This document shows, in pieces, positions 56,321-64,000 of a DNA stretch of 64,000 nt (the stretch's first letter is position 1; every line of letters starts with the position of its first letter). The position numbers were made by a program, and so were the translations under genes. The notes under the pieces were generated by a model that saw only the letters and a program-made list of their open reading frames with translations, was not told the origin of the DNA and ran no database searches. This stretch comes from Kutzneria buriramensis (GTDB lineage Bacteria > Actinomycetota > Actinomycetes > Mycobacteriales > Pseudonocardiaceae): NCBI RefSeq assembly GCF_043575855.1, contig NZ_CP144375.1:8742001-8806000 (forward strand), read 5' to 3'.

Positions 56321-57152
56321 CGCGCATGTGCACGTGCCACGACTGTCCACCTTGAAGCCCGCGTGGCTGGAGTGGGCCGACCAGTTCAGCGGGGATCATC
56401 CATGGCGGTCGGTGTATTCGCCGGACGGCGATCCAGTGCCGGCATTGGTGGACGAGTTGCTGGCGGGGCAGGGCGTGGACCGGGCGTTGCTGTTCTGCGA
56501 GTACAGCCCGCGGTCCACCGGCATCCAGCCCATCGAGGACCTGCTGCCCATTGTGGCTCACAACCCGGTGCGTTTCCGGTTGGTGGCCAATGTGAATCCG
56601 CACCTGCACCACCCGCTGGCGTCCGAAGTGGAGCGTCAGCTGGATCTTGGCGCGGTGGCGGTGAAGCTGCATCCCGTGCACGGCTGCTTCTCGCCCGGCG
56701 ACCGTGATGTGTATGCGGTGTACCGGGTGTGCGAGGAACGCGGCGTGCCGGTGATCTTCCACTCCGGCGTGTCCAGCTTCCCGGGATCTCGCTCCAGTTT
56801 CGGCGATCCGGCGCTGCTCGTGGACGTCGTGGAGGACTTCCCGTCCGTGCAGTTCGTGTTCGCGCACGGCGGCCGGGGCTGGTGGTACGACACCGCCGCG
56901 TTCCTGGCCCTGGCCAAGCCGAACGTGTGGCTGGACCTGGCCGGCCTGCCGCCGCGCAAGCTCCCCGAGTACTACGCCCGCTTCGACCTGCGCCGCCTGG
57001 CCACCCGCTGGATCTTCGGCACCGACTGGCCCGGCGTCCCCGGCGCGGCGCGGAACGTGGCGGCGCTGCGGGACCTGGACCTCGGCGAGGACCTGCTGTC
57101 CGGTGTCCTCAGCGGCAACGCCGCCAAGGTCTTCCCGGGCCTGGACGTCTAG
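56310..57152 (+). CDS. Amidohydrolase family protein (ACMSD-like)
   Basis: 280-residue TIM-barrel metal-dependent hydrolase of the amidohydrolase-2/ACMSD-like group. Motifs: VDAHVHVPRL, LGAVAVKLHPVHGCF, VIFHSGVSS, FVFAHGGRGW and the final Asp in WIFGTDWPGVPG. Members decarboxylate or hydrolyse small ring-fission products. It overlaps the ligase gene by 11 bp, so it is the last member of the box operon, and could replace or assist a step after ring opening. The exact role is inference. Confidence 0.85.
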   Translation: MIVDAHVHVPRLSTLKPAWLEWADQFSGDHPWRSVYSPDGDPVPALVDELLAGQGVDRALLFCEYSPRSTGIQPIEDLLPIVAHNPVRFRLVANVNPHLHHPLASEVERQLDLGAVAVKLHPVHGCFSPGDRDVYAVYRVCEERGVPVIFHSGVSSFPGSRSSFGDPALLVDVVEDFPSVQFVFAHGGRGWWYDTAAFLALAKPNVWLDLAGLPPRKLPEYYARFDLRRLATRWIFGTDWPGVPGAARNVAALRDLDLGEDLLSGVLSGNAAKVFPGLDV

Positions 57153-58018
57153 GGCTGCTGCGCCAGCAGTTCGCGCCACCCCTGCTGCGCCGGTTCCTTC
57201 CACGCGCTGTGGTTGTCGTTGAACAGCTGCGTCGCGCGGGACCCGCTCCACTTCGACGGCAGCAGCTCGCCCGGCAGCTGCGGGTCCAGGAACGGGAACC
57301 GCCGCCACTCGTGCACCAGCCGGGTCTGCGCCCGCAGCGCGGCCTCCGGCGTCCGGGTGTCCAACCCGCTGAACTGGTCGATGAAGCCCTCGTACCGATC
57401 GGCGACCTCCTGGAGGTCCCAGGCCGCCGCCACCATGCGCTGCACGTCGCCGAGCGCGCCGTAGGTGGCGATGAAGGACATGACCTCGCTGGTCAGCGCC
57501 AGGTCCTCCAGAATGGACTTGGCCTCCACCTCGGCGCCGACGTGCGGGGACACCCACACGCCGGGCTCGGGCGAGCCGAAACCGGCCCAGCTCAAGCGGG
57601 TCCGCAGCCGGTGCCGCAGCTCCCGCTTGGTCTCCGGCACCGACACCATGACCACCAGCCAGCGGCCGTCCCACTGCTGGTTGCCGCTGCCGAAGCCGTA
57701 GATCCGCTCCGCGCCCTCGACGAGCAGCCGCCGCCCGGGCGGGGTCAGCGCCCAGCGCACCCGGCGGCCGACCCGCTCGGAGGACAGCCAGCCCTCGGCG
57801 GCGACCCGGGCCAGCGCCTGCCGCGCCGACTTCTCCTCGATGTCGAACCGCCCCAGCACGTCCACGATCGTCTGGGTCCAGACGGGTTCGCCCTGCGGCA
57901 GCACGAACTCGCCGAGCACCGTGGTCAGCAGCGAGCGTGCGCTGGCGTCGCTGACCTCCCTGCGCCGGGTGACCGTCGGGCGGGCGCCGCGGCCCGCCCC
58001 GGTTGCACCAGAACCCAT
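57149..58018 (-). CDS. PaaX family regulator of the box cluster
   Basis: 289-residue PaaX-type repressor. N-terminal winged helix (VDVLGRFDIEEKSARQALAR, VAAEGWLSSERVGRRVRW), central domain WLVVMVSVPETKRELRHRLR with LSWAGFGSPEPGVWVSP, and the C-terminal WRRFPFLDPQLPGELLP. By analogy to PaaX and BoxR-type control, benzoyl-CoA is the likely ligand. It is convergent with the box operon, its stop overlapping the amidohydrolase stop by 4 bp. It is a clear paralogue of the regulator at 8289. Confidence 0.9.
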   Translation of the reverse strand: MGSGATGAGRGARPTVTRRREVSDASARSLLTTVLGEFVLPQGEPVWTQTIVDVLGRFDIEEKSARQALARVAAEGWLSSERVGRRVRWALTPPGRRLLVEGAERIYGFGSGNQQWDGRWLVVMVSVPETKRELRHRLRTRLSWAGFGSPEPGVWVSPHVGAEVEAKSILEDLALTSEVMSFIATYGALGDVQRMVAAAWDLQEVADRYEGFIDQFSGLDTRTPEAALRAQTRLVHEWRRFPFLDPQLPGELLPSKWSGSRATQLFNDNHSAWKEPAQQGWRELLAQQP

Positions 58019-58520
58019 CTGAACCGTCCTCAGTGACCGCGGTGAATGCTCTACTGTGCCATGCCCTTGCCGGAGTCCGCGAACCTCGGGTCACCTGACT
58101 GTCGTAGCCCGAACCGGCGAACGGCGGCCGGGATCGGCCGGAATGCGCGTGGTGGGGCGGCAAGGATTGCTCCCACCGGGTGATGGCCGAACCGGGCGCG
58201 TGCTGCCTCTTAGGGCGAAATTATCTACACTACGGTCACGTCGCGCTACCCCTGTTGTAGCAGTGCGAACCGGGTGCGGCCGTTGACCTGGCGTACTCAC
58301 CGGAATGGTGGATCCGCCGCGCCGATCCACACTCGACGGTGCCCACGGGTGGGCACCGTCGCCGACGGCGTGCACGTTCATCAACGCCTTGCGGGACACC
58401 ACGTAGCCGTCGGTTCGGGTCGGCCCGGGAAACGTCGGCACCGCCGCAATCGTGTGCAGCGGCGCGAAACCGTCGATCGAGTGCGGATCGAGGTCCCCAA
58501 GGCAGACGCACGCCGCCGGA
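58019..58520. other. 502-bp gene-poor region
   Basis: No complete gene is supported between the PaaX start and the EgtE-like stop. On the minus strand, about 58300-58510 reads as a coherent-looking segment (SIDGFAPLHTIAAVPTFPG and VVSRKALMNVHAVGDGAHP) without a start or a family I recognise; it may be a remnant of a lost gene. The left third has lower GC content, including AAATTATCTACACTACGG at about 58218, and probably holds the PaaX promoter. A strong hairpin lies at 58335-58360. Confidence 0.5.
58335..58360. terminator. Hairpin in spacer downstream of EgtE-like gene
   Basis: GACGGTGCCCAC (58335-58346), 2-base loop, GTGGGCACCGTC (58349-58360), perfect over 12 bp. It is 161 bp beyond the stop of the EgtE-like gene on the minus strand, so a terminator role is likely but not certain. 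Confidence 0.45.
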
Positions 58521-59639
58521 CTATGCCGCCAGCACGGCCCTGAGCTGTGGAATCCAGTCCATTTCGAAGTCGACGTGGGCACTGAGCCTCAACATCGGCC
58601 TGACTATGTCCAGAGGCGACCGTTCGGGGCCGGACACCGTGGTGACCACCTTGCGTGCGACCAGGTCCGCCCTGAACTGGTACAGGTTCACATCCGTGTC
58701 CGGCACCAGCGCCACGATCGCCCCCGGTGCGTCGATCGGGTCCCGCAGCGACCAGCCCGGCAGGTCCGCGAGGCCGGCGCGCAGCTCCCGGCCGATCGCG
58801 GCGAGCCGTTCCCGGACCTTCGCCGGCCCCATCTCCACGTGCTGCCGGAGCGCGGTCGCCAGCCCGACCCGGCCGGCCACGTACGCCTCGCGGCTCTCCA
58901 GGTCGCGGACGTGCCCGCCCTGGTCCAGCGCCGGCGCGCGGGGGATCAGCCGCTGCTGCCACCCTTCGCGTACCGCCAGGTATCCGACGCCGCGCGGCCC
59001 GCAGAGCCACTTGCGGCCCGTGCCGTACACGGCGGCCGCGCCTTGCGGAATCTCGACGTGCCCCAACGCCTGCGCGGTGTCCAGCACCACCGGCACCTCG
59101 ACCGCCCGGCAGATCTCGATGATCTCCGCCGACGGCTGCCGGACCGCGCGGTGCGAGGTGTACGCCGTCAGGTGCACGATCGCCGGCCGCTCGACGCGCA
59201 ACCGCTGTTGCAACGCGTCCAGGTCGATCAGGCCCTGATCGTCGGTCTCGAGCGTCACGGCTTCGAGGCCGCGATCCTTGAACGCCGCGAGGTTCGGGCC
59301 CCACTCGCTCGGCGCGATCCAGACCCGGTCGCCCGCCTCGAACGGCCACGCCAGCAGCAGTTGCGCCGCGGCGGCCGAGCCGCTGTCCAGCAGCGCCACG
59401 TCGTCGGCGCCGAAACCGAGCAGCTCTCCCAGCATCCGGCGGGCGCCGGTGGTGGCCGGTTCCGCCTCCGCCTCGGCGACGTATCCGCCGAGCTGGGCCT
59501 CCAGTTCGAGGTGCTCGGTGATCGCGGCGCGGGTGGCTACGCTGGTCCGCCCGCACGCCGCCGTGTCGACGTGCAGCATCGGGGTCGCCGTGCGCTGGGT
59601 GGTCCACGCGGTTGCTACCGCCTCGTGTGGCAAGGACAT
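58521..59639 (-). CDS. EgtE-like PLP-dependent C-S lyase/aminotransferase class V
   Basis: 372-residue fold-type I PLP enzyme of the class V/cysteine-desulfurase-like family. HVDTAACGRTSVATRAAITE and LEAQLGGYVAEAEAEPATT are close to the N-terminal pattern of EgtE, the ergothioneine C-S lyase. The Schiff-base Lys210 is in YGTGRKWLCGPRG and Asp187 in VVLDTAQALGH. No egtA-D genes are adjacent, so the ergothioneine role is not proven; isopenicillin-N-epimerase-like enzymes are the alternative. ATG 59639 is one base after the stop of the membrane-protein gene, so the two form an operon. Confidence 0.75.
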   Translation of the reverse strand: MSLPHEAVATAWTTQRTATPMLHVDTAACGRTSVATRAAITEHLELEAQLGGYVAEAEAEPATTGARRMLGELLGFGADDVALLDSGSAAAAQLLLAWPFEAGDRVWIAPSEWGPNLAAFKDRGLEAVTLETDDQGLIDLDALQQRLRVERPAIVHLTAYTSHRAVRQPSAEIIEICRAVEVPVVLDTAQALGHVEIPQGAAAVYGTGRKWLCGPRGVGYLAVREGWQQRLIPRAPALDQGGHVRDLESREAYVAGRVGLATALRQHVEMGPAKVRERLAAIGRELRAGLADLPGWSLRDPIDAPGAIVALVPDTDVNLYQFRADLVARKVVTTVSGPERSPLDIVRPMLRLSAHVDFEMDWIPQLRAVLAA

Positions 59640-59640
59640 G

Positions 59641-60192
59641 TCAGGCAGTCTGCCGGGCGCGGACCCGCTCCGGGTACCGGGCGGTGAAGATCGCCGGAAT
59701 CACGAAGCCGGCCACCTGCACCACGATCGAGGCAACCGTGCCGGCCTGCATGACATCTAGCACCGCTAGCACCGCCGCCGTCAGCGTGAACGCGATCGCC
59801 CACGCCGCCGTCAGCACGACGTTGACGCGCAGGAAGATCGGCATGTTCCAGTACTCCTTGGGCGTCTGCCGCTTGGCGATGCCCAACGTGAACGGTCGCT
59901 TCACGACGAGGCCGCCCCAGGCCGTGATCGCCAGCCAGGCCATCGAGATCGCGCCGACGAAGTGCTGCACCGGCGAGGTCGGGGCGGCGCACGAGAACGC
60001 CGTCAGGACGGCGAAGTAGACGATCGTGCTGATCTCCAGGACCTGCGTGTCCAGCGGCGTGCCCTTGCGGCGGCCCTGGACGAACAGGCCCAGCGCCAGC
60101 ACCAGGCCCGCCAGCGCGCCCCACTGCCAGCCGAGGGTGGACAGCACCGCGAAGGCGATCCAGGGGACAAAACCGCGGAGGTAGTTCATCAT
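59641..60192 (-). CDS. Hypothetical integral membrane protein
   Basis: 183 residues with five or six hydrophobic helices (for example WIAFAVLSTLGWQWGALAGL, VLEISTIVYFAVLTAFSCAA, VVLTAAWAIAFTLTAAVLAV and VASIVVQVAGFVIPAIFTAR). The layout resembles septation-protein-A-like or DUF3159-like small membrane proteins but no family is certain. It starts at ATG 60192 and is divergent from a PadR gene. An ATGT-N8-ACAT site lies 10 bp upstream of its start, so it is the probable PadR target. The EgtE-like gene follows. Confidence 0.75.
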   Translation of the reverse strand: MMNYLRGFVPWIAFAVLSTLGWQWGALAGLVLALGLFVQGRRKGTPLDTQVLEISTIVYFAVLTAFSCAAPTSPVQHFVGAISMAWLAITAWGGLVVKRPFTLGIAKRQTPKEYWNMPIFLRVNVVLTAAWAIAFTLTAAVLAVLDVMQAGTVASIVVQVAGFVIPAIFTARYPERVRARQTA

Positions 60193-60201
60193 CGCTCCTA
60201 T

Positions 60202-60217
60202 ATGTCAGTTGTGACAT
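60202..60217. promoter_or_regulatory. PadR operator (ATGT-N8-ACAT)
   Basis: ATGTCA-GTTG-TGACAT (60202-60217), a perfect 6-bp inverted repeat matching the PadR consensus ATGT-N8-ACAT. It lies between the membrane-protein gene and the PadR gene. A second ACATGT is at 60243-60248, giving a possible second half-site near the PadR start. Confidence 0.75.
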
Positions 60218-60271
60218 GTGGAAACTAGAACGTACTCCTGCAACATGTCAAGACTGGAGTATGATGGCCGC

Positions 60272-60811
60272 ATGAGCCTCCGCCACGCGGCCCTCGGGCT
60301 GCTCACCCTCGGTCCGGCCAGCGGGTACGACCTGCTCCAGACGTTCAACGGGTCGCTGGCCAACGTGTGGCCCGCGACCCAGAGCCAGCTGTACGGCGAG
60401 CTGGGCAAACTCGCCGAGGCCGGGCTCGTCACCGTGACCGAGGAGGGCGCCCGCCGGCGCAAGGAGTACGCGCTCACCGACGCCGGCCTGGCCGAGCTCA
60501 AGCACTGGCTCATCGAGGTCGAGCCCACCGCCGTGCGCCGCAGCGACATGCTCCTGCGGGTCTTCTTCCTCGGCGTCGTCGAGCCCGCCCAGGCCGACGA
60601 GTTCCTGCGCAAACGCGAGGCCGGGGCGGCCGAGTACCACGACAGCCTGCGCGCCACCGAGGAGGCCATCGCCCCCGAGACCGCCGACCTGGCCGTCTAC
60701 GGCCGTATCGCCCTCGAGTGGGGGCTCCGGTTCACCGCGATGCAGCGGGAGTGGGCGGCCTGGGCGCAGGAGGAGCTGGCCCGGACGCTGAAGTCTCAGC
60801 CTTCCGGGTAG
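60272..60811 (+). CDS. PadR family transcriptional regulator
   Basis: 179-residue PadR regulator with the winged helix LGLLTLGPASGYDLLQTFNG, TQSQLYGELGKLAEAGLVTV and RRRKEYALTDAGLAELKHWL, and a C-terminal helical dimerisation domain (AYGRIALEWGLRFTAMQREW-like). It probably represses the divergent membrane-protein and EgtE-like operon through the site at 60202. The last 16 bp overlap the convergent cupin gene. Confidence 0.88.
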   Translation: MSLRHAALGLLTLGPASGYDLLQTFNGSLANVWPATQSQLYGELGKLAEAGLVTVTEEGARRRKEYALTDAGLAELKHWLIEVEPTAVRRSDMLLRVFFLGVVEPAQADEFLRKREAGAAEYHDSLRATEEAIAPETADLAVYGRIALEWGLRFTAMQREWAAWAQEELARTLKSQPSG

Positions 60812-61107
60812 AAGAGGAACAGCGTGCAGCCGGTGGTGGTCTGGGGCACGTGCCAGCTGCCGGTCGGGGCGTGGAGGAAGGTCCCGGCCGGGTAGTCGCG
60901 GTTGCCGTCGTTGAACGTGCCGTCGAGGACGTAGACCTCCTCCGGCCCCGGCTCGTGGACGTCCCGGTGCGGCCATTTCGTGCCGGGGTCCATCTCCAGG
61001 ACGTTGGCGTGGGCCGTCCCGTTCGTCCACAGTGGACGCAGTCGGATCCCCGGAAACAGTTCGCGCACCGGTGATTCGTCCACGTGGACCGAGGTGTAGT
61101 CGTCCAT
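60796..61107 (-). CDS. ChrR-like cupin domain protein
   Basis: 103-residue single-cupin protein. KWPHRDVHEPGPEEVYVLDG gives the His-x-His-like and Glu metal ligands, followed by DYPAGTFLHAPTGSWHVPQT with the last His. This is the ChrR cupin pattern seen in anti-sigma factors, but here it is a stand-alone domain without the zinc-binding anti-sigma half. It may be a small dioxygenase or sensor. It is divergent from the GlxA-type regulator gene (70 bp), which may control it. Confidence 0.8.
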   Translation of the reverse strand: MDDYTSVHVDESPVRELFPGIRLRPLWTNGTAHANVLEMDPGTKWPHRDVHEPGPEEVYVLDGTFNDGNRDYPAGTFLHAPTGSWHVPQTTTGCTLFLFYPEG

Positions 61108-61177
61108 GCCGTCACGGTGCCGGGCCGCGTTCGTCCGGACCAGTGTCGCGAATGACACCCTGGGGTACTTTCCTGCC

Positions 61178-62104
61178 ATGCATCGCGTGGTGGCCCTCGT
61201 GCGTCCCGTGCAGTCGACGTTCGAACTCGGTTGCGCCGCCGAGGTTTTCGGCACCCCACGGGCCGGGATCCCCGTCCGCTACTCGTTCGCCGCCTGCACC
61301 GAGACCCCCGGCCCCGTGCCCACCTCGGCGGGCTACGCGATGTCCGTCGAGCTGGGCCTGTCCGAGCTGGCCGCCGCCGACACCGTGATCATCCCGGGCT
61401 GGCTGCCCGTCGAGGCCCCGCTGTCCGCCCGCGTGCGCCGCGCCCTACTGCGCGCGCATGCCCGCGGTGCTCGGCTCGTCACCATCTGCTCCGGCGTGTT
61501 CGCGCTGGCCCGCACCGGGCTCCTCGACGGGCGCGCCGCCACCACCCACTGGGCCCGCGCCGCGCAGCTCGGCCGGGAGTTTCCGCAGGTCAGCGTCGAG
61601 CCCGACCGCCTGTACATCGACCACGGCGACGTCGCCACCAGCGCCGGCGCCGGGGCCGGCATCGACCTCTGCCTCCACCTGGTCCGTCGCGACTTCGGGG
61701 CCGCCTACGCCGGGTCGGTGGCGCGGCACATGGTGATGCCTCCCCACCGTGACGGCGGTCAGATCCAGTACGCCCCGCCGGCGGCCGACGGTCTCGACGA
61801 CCTGCTCGAGTGGGCCGCCTCCCGGCTGGGCACGGCGTTGTCCGTCGCCGACCTCGCCGGCCACCTCAACGTCTCGCCGCGGACCCTGGCCCGGCGGTTC
61901 GCCACCCAGCTCGGCACCAGCCCCGGCTCCTGGCTCCTGTCCCGCCGCGTCGCCGCCGCGCGCACGCTGCTGGAGGAGACCGACCTGCCGGTCGAAGCCA
62001 TCGCCACCCGCGTCGGCCTCGCCTCCGCCGTCAACCTCCGCCGCCGTTTCCGGGCCCTCGTCGGCACGACTCCCGGCGCGTACCGCCGTGCGTTCCGGCA
62101 TTAG
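61178..62104 (+). CDS. GlxA family AraC regulator with DJ-1/PfpI-like domain
   Basis: 308 residues. The N-terminal class I glutamine-amidotransferase-like domain (1-170) has VTICSGVFALARTGLLDG, with the elbow Cys, and TTHWARAAQL. The C-terminal AraC domain (about 215-308) has VADLAGHLNVSPRTLARRFA and EAIATRVGLASAVNLRRRFR. Such regulators sense small metabolites through an inactive amidase-like fold. ATG 61178 is chosen by frame and family alignment; no strong ribosome binding site is seen. It is divergent from the ChrR-like cupin gene. Confidence 0.87.
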   Translation: MHRVVALVRPVQSTFELGCAAEVFGTPRAGIPVRYSFAACTETPGPVPTSAGYAMSVELGLSELAAADTVIIPGWLPVEAPLSARVRRALLRAHARGARLVTICSGVFALARTGLLDGRAATTHWARAAQLGREFPQVSVEPDRLYIDHGDVATSAGAGAGIDLCLHLVRRDFGAAYAGSVARHMVMPPHRDGGQIQYAPPAADGLDDLLEWAASRLGTALSVADLAGHLNVSPRTLARRFATQLGTSPGSWLLSRRVAAARTLLEETDLPVEAIATRVGLASAVNLRRRFRALVGTTPGAYRRAFRH

Positions 62105-62195
62105 AGGTACCCGTGTAACGCAGGCCAAAGCCTCGCGATGAACAGCGCGGCATGAGCCGCCCGTGCCGGGACTTCGCTCGAAGCGAGGAATTGCC

Positions 62196-63020
62196 ATGGC
62201 CCGCATCTCCTTACGTGACAATGCCTTGTGGAGTCTGCCCAACTATCTGCTGGAACCCCGGCACTACTACCTCGGCGGGGACGAGGACAAGCTCATCGCC
62301 ACCGCGAACAAATGGCGCACGGCCATCGGGGTCTTGACCTTGGCGGGCATCGCGGTCGCGTACCCCGCCTTCACGCAGAGCCTGCCGGGTCAGATCACCG
62401 GGCTGCCGGCGGGCACCGGCGCGTACAACTTCTTCAACTATCTGGCCAACTGGCTGACGAACACCATCCTGGCGGTGGTTCTCTCGGCCTTCTTCATCGT
62501 CTTCTTCTCACTCGTCCTGACGTTGACGGCAAGGTCGGGCGCTCGACTGGCCACGCTCTGGCAGCTGCGGTGGCCCGTCGTCGCGATCGGTTTGTTCGTC
62601 CTGTGGCTTCTCGGGCTCGTCGGCCTCACCGCCGTGGCGAATCCGGTCGCGGACTGGGTCACCAGTCAGAACAGTGTGCTGATCGGCATCGCGGCGGGGC
62701 TTGTCGGTCTGTTCGCCGTCCTGCTGGTCATGACGTGGCTGATCAAGGCGTTGTACCTGGCCGCCGTGAACGTCTTCCGGGCCGATGACGGCCATCCGCT
62801 GCTCGGTCTCTGGGTGAGCACCGCCGTGGTGTGGACCGTGTTCCTCATCAACGCCCTCACCGGCGGCGACCCGCAAGGCGTGCCCCATGACATCGGACTC
62901 TTGATGGCCTGGCTCGGCCCGGGCACCGTCACCGTGATCAACGCCGCGGCGTGGTGGCGCTTGTCACACACCTATGGCACGGTGCTGTTCCGGGACGGGC
63001 CGCTCGGCGTCCGCCGCTGA
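62196..63020 (+). CDS. Hypothetical multi-helix membrane protein
   Basis: 274 residues with about six hydrophobic segments, for example NTILAVVLSAFFIVFFSLVL, VVAIGLFVLWLLGLVGLTAV, LIGIAAGLVGLFAVLLVMTW, LWVSTAVVWTVFLINALTGG and MAWLGPGTVTVINAAAWWRL. The N-terminal region (ALWSLPNYLLEPRHYYLGGD) is soluble and cytoplasmic. No family is recognised. ATG 62196 follows GAGGAATTGCC. It stands alone between the GlxA-type regulator and the nitrate reductase gene, with a 107-bp gap to the latter. Confidence 0.75.
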   Translation: MARISLRDNALWSLPNYLLEPRHYYLGGDEDKLIATANKWRTAIGVLTLAGIAVAYPAFTQSLPGQITGLPAGTGAYNFFNYLANWLTNTILAVVLSAFFIVFFSLVLTLTARSGARLATLWQLRWPVVAIGLFVLWLLGLVGLTAVANPVADWVTSQNSVLIGIAAGLVGLFAVLLVMTWLIKALYLAAVNVFRADDGHPLLGLWVSTAVVWTVFLINALTGGDPQGVPHDIGLLMAWLGPGTVTVINAAAWWRLSHTYGTVLFRDGPLGVRR

Positions 63021-63127
63021 CCTGCGCGACGTCCTCACCACGCCTTTCGGCGCGCTGTGATGTAGATGTAACTGCCACGGCCGGCAGTGTCACCGCCGCG
63101 CAACAGCCCGTTCCTATGGTTCGGCCC

Positions 63128-64000
63128 GTGCGCGATTCGACGGTCAGGACCGTGTGCTCCTACTGCGGCGTGGGCTGTGGCATCGTGCTCAGCGTCCGCG
63201 ACGGTCGCGTGGCCTCGGTCGCCGGCGACAAGGACCATCCGGCCAACCGCGGTCGCCTGTGCACCAAGGGCGCGACCAGTCACGAGATGCTCGCCGCCCC
63301 GGGCCGGCTCGCGACGGCGCTGGTCCGCGCCGACCGCGAGTCGCCGGCCGAGCCGACCGACGTGGACCGGGCGATCACCCTCGCCGCGTCGCGCCTCCGG
63401 GCGGTCCTCGACGAACACGGCCCCGACGCGCTGTCGTTCTACGTCTCCGGGCAGCTCACCATGGAGGCCCAGTACCTGATCACCAAGCTGGCCAAGGGCT
63501 TCGTCGGCACCAACCAGCTCGAGTCCAACTCCCGCCTGTGCATGGCCAGCGCCGGCAGCGGCTACAAGCTGTCGCTCGGCGCGGACGGCCCGCCCGGCTC
63601 GTACGAGGACTTCGAACACGCCGACGTGTTCCTGGTGATCGGCTCCAACATGGCCGACTGCCACCCGATCCTGTTCCTGCGCCTGATGGACCGGGTCAAG
63701 CGCGGCGCCAAGCTGATCGTCGTCGACCCGCGTCGCACCGCGACCGCCGCGAAGGCGGACCTGTTCCTACAGATTGCGCCAGGTACGGATCTCGCGCTGC
63801 TCAACGGCCTGCTGCACCTCGTTCACGCCGACGGCCTGGTCGACGAGGAGTTCGTCGCCGCACACACCGAGGGCTGGGAGGCGATGCCCGAGTTCCTCGC
63901 CGACTACCCGCCGGACGTGGTCGCAGCCATCACCGGCATCCCCGAGGACGACATCCGCACCGCGGCCAAGTGGATCGGCGCGGCCGGCAACTGGATGAGC
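63128..64000 (+). CDS. Assimilatory nitrate reductase catalytic subunit, partial
   Basis: First 291 residues of a molybdopterin (bis-MGD) oxidoreductase; the gene runs off the right edge. The 4Fe-4S cluster ligands are Cys10, Cys13, Cys17 (CSYCGVGCG) and Cys45 (GRLCTKG). The molybdenum ligand is probably Cys138 in SNSRLCMASAGSGYK, and DVFLVIGSNMADCHPILFLR and KLIVVDPRRTATA follow. The pattern is that of cytoplasmic nitrate reductase NarB/NasA; formate dehydrogenase is less likely. There is no Tat signal. GTG 63128 is the best start. Control by GlnR would be usual in actinomycetes but no clear site is seen. Confidence 0.85.
   Translation, partial: MRDSTVRTVCSYCGVGCGIVLSVRDGRVASVAGDKDHPANRGRLCTKGATSHEMLAAPGRLATALVRADRESPAEPTDVDRAITLAASRLRAVLDEHGPDALSFYVSGQLTMEAQYLITKLAKGFVGTNQLESNSRLCMASAGSGYKLSLGADGPPGSYEDFEHADVFLVIGSNMADCHPILFLRLMDRVKRGAKLIVVDPRRTATAAKADLFLQIAPGTDLALLNGLLHLVHADGLVDEEFVAAHTEGWEAMPEFLADYPPDVVAAITGIPEDDIRTAAKWIGAAGNWMS

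Overview
The window is chromosomal DNA of a high-GC actinomycete. Gene content and style fit the Pseudonocardiaceae and their relatives (Amycolatopsis or Kutzneria type): strong GC bias at third codon positions, many GTG starts, very many small regulators next to the genes they probably control, a SARP regulator, CBM32-carrying glucanases, and short GC-rich intergenic palindromes. This placement is inferred from gene content only. No rRNA, tRNA, CRISPR array, phage or insertion sequence was recognised.

Layout. 1-6.6 kb: an MFS exporter cut by the window edge, an SDR enzyme, an HxlR regulator with a quinone-oxidoreductase-like enzyme, a TetR regulator coupled to an M14 carboxypeptidase, and an S-adenosylmethionine (SAM) dependent methyltransferase. 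6.6-15.6 kb: a divergent aromatic-catabolism cluster. It encodes an aryl-CoA ligase, a PaaX regulator, a fumarylacetoacetase-family hydrolase and gentisate dioxygenase on the minus strand, and a thioesterase, a salicylyl-CoA 5-hydroxylase-like flavoprotein, a nitrilase and an aldo/keto reductase on the plus strand. Together these suggest a salicylate to salicylyl-CoA to gentisyl-CoA to gentisate to central metabolism route. 15.7-21 kb: an XRE-cupin regulator, a YdcF-like protein, an extra UMP kinase, a LigD phosphoesterase-polymerase, a sirtuin and a short Rho paralogue. 21-28 kb: a LuxR regulator, SDR enzymes, a large P-loop ATPase, a pentapeptide-repeat membrane protein and a MarR regulator. 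28-31.5 kb: two divergent secreted beta-1,3-glucanases (GH16 and GH64) with near-identical CBM32 domains and twin LacI-type operators. 31.5-42.5 kb: redox enzymes with their regulators, including a Tet(X)-like monooxygenase, and a stand-alone ATP-dependent DNA ligase in an operon with a nucleotidyltransferase, a BON protein and a phosphoesterase.

42.5-48.9 kb: a SARP/AfsR-type regulator is transcribed away from a SapA-like secreted protein followed by six tandem paralogues. All six are small, have a signal peptide and four conserved cysteines, and end in cysteine as the last residue. The array closes with a strong terminator, and SARP-style direct repeats lie in the shared promoter region. 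This is the best candidate for an undescribed system.

48.9-58 kb: a CGNR regulator faces an alpha/beta hydrolase across two copies of one operator. An aminotransferase and an aerobic benzoyl-CoA epoxide (box) cluster follow: boxC, boxB, benzoate-CoA ligase and an amidohydrolase, with a convergent PaaX regulator. boxA and boxD are not in the window. 58.5-64 kb: an EgtE-like PLP enzyme, a PadR regulator, a ChrR-like cupin, a GlxA-type AraC regulator, a membrane protein, and the start of an assimilatory nitrate reductase running off the right edge.

The general pattern is a soil saprophyte region: aromatic acid degradation through CoA esters, fungal or plant glucan degradation, xenobiotic-responsive redox pairs, and one regulated secreted-protein array of unknown role.
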